Assembly (NCBI GenBank): GCA_002336845.1 | Contig: DDEX01000078.1 | Span: 2,916-28,753, forward strand | Direction: 5' to 3' | Source of the DNA: Rhodobacteraceae bacterium UBA1943 | GTDB taxonomy: Bacteria > Pseudomonadota > Alphaproteobacteria > Rhodobacterales > Rhodobacteraceae | DNA length: 25,838 bases | In this document: positions 22,619-25,838 of the stretch, piece by piece | Layout: each line of letters starts with the position of its first letter | How positions within the stretch are numbered: the first letter of the stretch is position 1 | Notes under the pieces: model-generated | Told to the model about the DNA's origin: nothing | What the model saw: only the letters and a program-made list of their open reading frames with translations | Databases searched by the model: none | Program-made: the position numbers and the translations under genes

Positions 22619-24190
22619 ATGCGCGACTTTCATTTGCCCGGCCGATCGGCCACCTATGCAGCCAACGGCATGTGTGCCACGTCGCACCCGTTGGCGGCAA
22701 AGACCGCTATCGACATCCTGCAATCGGGCGGCAATGCCGCCGACGCGGCCATTGCCGGGGCGGTTCTGCTGGGCATATGCGAGCCCCAGATGACAGGGAT
22801 CGGCGGCGACTGCTTTGTCCTGCTGAAGCCTGCCGGGTCAAACGACATCCTTGCCCTGAACGGCTCTGGCCGCGCGCCCGCTGCGCTGTCTGCCGATGAC
22901 CTGCGTGCCCGGGGCCTGCAAAAAATGCCGGTCCGCGGCATCGAGGCGGTCACGCTGCCCGGCGCCATTGACGCCTTTTGCCGGTTGAACGCCGATTGGG
23001 GCGCCTTGGAATTGGACCGCATTCTGGCCCCCGCGATCCGCTATGCCGATGAGGGCGTGCCGGTGGCTCCGCGTGTCGCGTTCGACTGGGCCGAAGATGC
23101 GCCCGCGCTGCAAGGCGACGCCCGCCGCCATTATCTGATTGACGGGCAGGTGCCGGGGCTGGGGCAGGTTTTCCGTGCGCCCGGTCAGGCCGAGGTGCTG
23201 CGCCGCCTTGCCGCCCAGGGCCGCGCCGGGTTTTACGAAGGTGAGGTGGCCGAGGATATGATCACCTCGCTCCGTGCGCTTGGCGGTAGCCACACGTTGC
23301 AGGACTTGGCGGCGACACAGTGTGACTGGACGGTGCCGGTGTCGGGCGAATATCGCGGCATCGAACTGGTCGAGCACCCACCGAACGGGCAGGGCGCGAC
23401 CGCGATCCTGATGCTGAACATCCTCAAGCATTTCGATATTGCCGCGATGGATCCTTTCGGCCCCCGTCGCGCCCATATCGAGGCCGAGGCCGCCAAGCTG
23501 GCCTATGATGCCCGCAACCGCTTTATCGCTGAAACCGCCCCGCGGCTTGACCATATGCTGGCGCCCGAGACGGCGGCGAAACTGGCCGCGCTGATCGATC
23601 CCGAACGCGCCATGGCCCATGCCCGTCCGCTGACCGAGGCGGTGCACAAGGATACCATCTATATCACCGTGGTGGACCGCGACGGCATGGCGGTTTCGCT
23701 GATCTATTCGATCTTCTGGGGCTTCGGTTCTGGACTCGCCTCTTCGAAATTCGGCATCAACTTCCAGAACCGCGGGGCAGGATTCAGCCTGGAACCTGGC
23801 CACCCGAACGAGGCGGCGGGCGGCAAGCGCCCGATGCACACCATCATTCCCGGAATGCTGAAACGGGATGGGCGGGTCATCATGCCCTTTGGCGTGATGG
23901 GCGGGGCCTATCAGCCCAACGGCCATGCCCGCCTGATCAGCAACCTCGTCGATTTCGGCATGGATCTGCAATCCGCCATCGATGCCCCGCGCTGTTTCAG
24001 CGGCGAAGAGGGGATGCAGGTCGAGCGCGGCTATGGCCAGGACGTGCGCGACGACCTGGCGGCGATGGGCCATCAGGTGTCGGTGCCGCATGATCCGATT
24101 GGCGGTGCGCAGGCCATTCTGATTGATGACAGCGGCGTCCTGATCGGCGGGTCTGATCCGCGCAAGGACGGCTGCGCCCTGGGGTATTAA
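22619..24190 (+). CDS. Gamma-glutamyltransferase family Ntn-hydrolase
   Basis: The 523-residue product (ATG 22619, GGAGG 7 nt upstream) has the gamma-glutamyltranspeptidase pattern. Segments are MCATSHPLAAKTAIDILQSGG-like N-terminus, GGNAADAAIAGAVLLGICEPQMTGIGGDCF (in parts), LPGAIDAF, EHPPNGQGATAIL, AEAAKLAYDARNRF, and KDTIYITVVDRDGMAVSLIYSIFWGFGSG. Thr346 aligns with the autoprocessing nucleophile. The classic TTHYS reads TIYIT here, and no signal peptide is present, so it is probably cytoplasmic and may not act on glutathione. Family members cleave or transfer gamma-glutamyl or acyl groups, and cephalosporin acylases are relatives. It leads a three-gene group with the downstream reductase and GFA protein. 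Confidence 0.92.
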   Translation: MRDFHLPGRSATYAANGMCATSHPLAAKTAIDILQSGGNAADAAIAGAVLLGICEPQMTGIGGDCFVLLKPAGSNDILALNGSGRAPAALSADDLRARGLQKMPVRGIEAVTLPGAIDAFCRLNADWGALELDRILAPAIRYADEGVPVAPRVAFDWAEDAPALQGDARRHYLIDGQVPGLGQVFRAPGQAEVLRRLAAQGRAGFYEGEVAEDMITSLRALGGSHTLQDLAATQCDWTVPVSGEYRGIELVEHPPNGQGATAILMLNILKHFDIAAMDPFGPRRAHIEAEAAKLAYDARNRFIAETAPRLDHMLAPETAAKLAALIDPERAMAHARPLTEAVHKDTIYITVVDRDGMAVSLIYSIFWGFGSGLASSKFGINFQNRGAGFSLEPGHPNEAAGGKRPMHTIIPGMLKRDGRVIMPFGVMGGAYQPNGHARLISNLVDFGMDLQSAIDAPRCFSGEEGMQVERGYGQDVRDDLAAMGHQVSVPHDPIGGAQAILIDDSGVLIGGSDPRKDGCALGY

Positions 24191-24191
24191 G

Positions 24192-24644
24192 ATGAACTAT
24201 GACGATCTGTCCGCTTCGATCCGCGCGCTGTGCGACGGTGAAACCGATGCCGTCGCCCTGATGGCGACCGTGGTTTGCGAGATTCACAACCACCACCCCC
24301 ATGCCGACTGGACAGGGTTTTATCGCGTGGTCGGGCCGGAACTGCTCAAGATCGGGCCCTATCAGGGCGGGCATGGCTGTCTGGTCATACCCTTCTCGCG
24401 CGGGGTTTGCGGGGCGGCGGCGCGCAGCGGCAAAGTGCTGAATGTGCCGGACGTCGATGCCTTTCCCGACCACATCGCCTGTTCGTCCACCACGCGGTCC
24501 GAACTGGTTCTGCCGGTCTGGAACGGAGCGGGGCGGCTCCTGGGGGTTCTGGATCTGGACAGCAACACTCCCGCCGCCTTTACCAAGGCCGACGAAGACT
24601 GGCTGGTGCCCTTGCTGGCCGAAGTCTTCCACGAGGCAGCATGA
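24192..24644 (+). CDS. GAF-domain free methionine-(R)-sulfoxide reductase
   Basis: The 150-residue single GAF domain fits fRMsr (MsrC): ADWTGFYRV, IGPYQGGHGCLVIPFSRGVCGAAA, VPDVDAFPDHIACSSTTRSELVLPV, and LGVLDLDSNTPAAF. All three active-site Cys of the family are seen, Cys63, Cys73 and Cys97. The enzyme reduces free methionine-(R)-sulfoxide using thioredoxin. It starts 1 nt after the preceding stop and overlaps the next gene by 4 nt, so it is translated as part of one unit. Confidence 0.92.
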   Translation: MNYDDLSASIRALCDGETDAVALMATVVCEIHNHHPHADWTGFYRVVGPELLKIGPYQGGHGCLVIPFSRGVCGAAARSGKVLNVPDVDAFPDHIACSSTTRSELVLPVWNGAGRLLGVLDLDSNTPAAFTKADEDWLVPLLAEVFHEAA

Positions 24645-25405
24645 TGCGCGGATCATGCCTGTGTGGCGGCGTGGTGTTCGAGGTGACGCCCCCTTTGCGC
24701 GATGTGGTGGCCTGCCATTGCACGCAGTGCCGCAAGCAATCCGGGCATTACTGGGCGGCAACCGCTGTCCCGCATGACCGTTTCCGTCTGGTCGAAAAGC
24801 GGGGCCTTGCCTGGTTTCGCGCCTCTGCTCAGGCGCGGCGAGGCTTTTGCCGCGACTGCGGGGCCTTTTTGTTTTGGCAGCCGGAAGGCGAGGCGCGCAT
24901 ATCCATTGCCGCCGGCGCACTGGATGGCCCGACCAGCCTGCACATCGAAAGCCATTGGTTCGCCGAGGTTGCGGGCGATTATTACAGCCCTGAAGGCCCG
25001 CCCCCTGCTGCAACACAGGCGGAAACGCTGCACGGTTCGTGCCTTTGCGGTGCCAACCGTTTCAGCCTGCCCGGCCCCATGGGGCAAGTGTGGTCCTGCC
25101 ACTGCACGCAATGCCGCAAATTGTCCGGGCACTATGCGGCATCCTTTGATGCCCCGGAACAGGCGCTGCACTGGCACGCCCGCCATGTTACCGAACACCG
25201 CGCGGCAGGGGGCAGCACGCGCGGGTTTTGCCCCGATTGCGGGTCCAGCCTGTATTTCCGCGCCGCGGACGGCAGCTTTTCGATCGAGGCTGGTGTGATC
25301 GACAATCCAACCGGCGGGCAGTTGTCACAGCACATCTTCGTGGCGGACAAGGGCGATTATTATGCCATTGATGACGGTCTGCCGCAGGCGACAGGGGGTG
25401 GCTGA
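24641..25405 (+). CDS. Tandem GFA/CENP-V-domain zinc protein
   Basis: The 254-residue product carries two GFA domains in tandem. The first (about 4-118) has CLCGG, CHCTQCRKQSGHYWA and GFCRDCGAFLFW. The second (about 131-240) has CLCGAN, CHCTQCRKLSGHYAA and GFCPDCGSSLYF. Each half keeps the seven Cys expected to bind two zinc ions. Single GFA proteins are about 120-150 residues, so this is an internal duplication and fusion. Family members include a glutathione-dependent formaldehyde-activating protein, but most have unknown roles. GAGG suits either ATG at 24641 or the next at 24644; the former overlaps the upstream stop by ATGA. Confidence 0.92.
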   Translation: MMRGSCLCGGVVFEVTPPLRDVVACHCTQCRKQSGHYWAATAVPHDRFRLVEKRGLAWFRASAQARRGFCRDCGAFLFWQPEGEARISIAAGALDGPTSLHIESHWFAEVAGDYYSPEGPPPAATQAETLHGSCLCGANRFSLPGPMGQVWSCHCTQCRKLSGHYAASFDAPEQALHWHARHVTEHRAAGGSTRGFCPDCGSSLYFRAADGSFSIEAGVIDNPTGGQLSQHIFVADKGDYYAIDDGLPQATGGG

Positions 25406-25411
25406 TCCCTT

Positions 25412-25837
25412 TCAGATCCGTCGCGACGGCACCCAGGCATAGCCTGCCGGGCACAGGATGACCGCTTCTCGCAAGCCATGGCCGCGCTTGTCGGTCGGCG
25501 CTTGCAACACAAGCCCGGTTTCAAGGGTAACCGCCCGCTCTGCCGCAAGGTCGGGATCGGCCTCATGCAGGCGCAGCTCAATCCCTGCGCCGCGGGGTCC
25601 GGCCTCTGGCAGCAGCGCACTTAGTGGATGGCTGGCGAATGCGGCATCCGAATGCAGTTGGAACGGCTGTCCGCCATGCAGCACGATGGCGAAATCATCC
25701 GACAGCCGATGCACCGCCATGTCAAAGACTTGCGCCAGAAAGGCCGCCTCGGCCCGCACATCGCGTACCAGAAGATTGATGCTTATACCCGTCAGGGCGT
25801 GGCCGAACTCTGCGGCCGGAACGGTTTCGTATTCCAT
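25412..25837 (-). CDS. VOC-superfamily (glyoxalase-like) protein
   Basis: The 141-residue frame begins at an ATG one base from the window edge, so its ribosome binding site is not visible and a start further upstream cannot be excluded. It has a VOC-type layout: GISINLLVRDVRAEAAFLAQVFDMAVHRLSDDFAIVLHGG (strand-helix-strand, in parts) and later GIELRLHEADPD and a final REAVILCPAGYAWVPS. The usual metal-ligand His/Glu set is not obvious, so it may bind rather than transform a ligand. It converges on the GFA gene with a 6-nt gap. Confidence 0.8.
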   Translation of the reverse strand: MEYETVPAAEFGHALTGISINLLVRDVRAEAAFLAQVFDMAVHRLSDDFAIVLHGGQPFQLHSDAAFASHPLSALLPEAGPRGAGIELRLHEADPDLAAERAVTLETGLVLQAPTDKRGHGLREAVILCPAGYAWVPSRRI

Positions 25838-25838
25838 C

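Noticed and set aside
21910..22620. Reverse-strand frame over the HATPase gene and the following gap
   Set aside because: The forward strand has N-box and G-box motifs; the reverse product is motif-free, and its part in the gap coincides with the hairpin only.

Overview
The window is high-GC DNA with short intergenic gaps, frequent ATGA stop/start overlaps and strong GGAGG-type ribosome binding sites. It looks like a chromosomal segment of an alphaproteobacterium, most likely Rhodobacterales/Rhodobacteraceae. This rests on protein content (heterotetrameric sarcosine-oxidase-like N-methylglutamate dehydrogenase, XRE-cupin regulator, DUF1185 and DUF2125-like proteins) and on general style. There was no database search. 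No insertion sequence, prophage, CRISPR array or complete RNA gene was seen.

Region 1 (1-5574). A leftward operon, DUF1185/AA_synth protein - alpha/beta hydrolase - flavin reductase with a degenerate Nudix-like tail - luciferase-like flavin monooxygenase - aldehyde dehydrogenase (cut by the window edge), faces a divergent FCD-type GntR regulator followed by a DUF1330 protein. A palindrome sits just downstream of a perfect TTGACA box in the divergent gap and is the probable GntR operator. Together this reads as a complete, regulated two-component flavin monooxygenase pathway (oxidise, hydrolyse, oxidise the aldehyde) with unknown substrate. It is the best candidate here for an undescribed system.

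Region 2 (5668-15795). An XRE-cupin regulator with its own terminator precedes an eight-gene co-directional operon, mgsABC-gmaS-mgdABCD. This is the full gamma-glutamylmethylamide/N-methylglutamate route for methylamine oxidation. GmaS ligates methylamine to glutamate. MgsABC converts the product to N-methylglutamate. MgdABCD demethylates this, with a folate-binding domain that could catch the C1 unit. Two oddities stand out: MgsC lacks the glutamate-synthase 3Fe-4S cysteines, and MgdB lacks three of the four zinc ligands of sarcosine oxidase delta. Three AT-rich palindromes lie upstream of mgsA, and a GC-rich hairpin separates mgsC from gmaS.

Region 3 (15796-19490). A 38-nt 5' half of a tRNA-Arg(TCT)-like gene, without its 3' half, follows the methylamine operon. 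Then come a leftward exported DUF2125-like protein (TTG start) translationally coupled to a GNAT acetyltransferase, and a leftward D-amino-acid dehydrogenase with a clear intrinsic terminator.

Region 4 (19491-25838). An AT-rich 338-bp gap divides dadA from lolA. Next are a convergent lipoprotein transglycosylase, hspQ with a possible leader peptide, and a STAS/HATPase anti-sigma-type pair. A large hairpin precedes a three-gene group encoding a gamma-glutamyltransferase-like protein, a free methionine-(R)-sulfoxide reductase and a tandem GFA-domain protein. A convergent VOC-fold protein closes the window.
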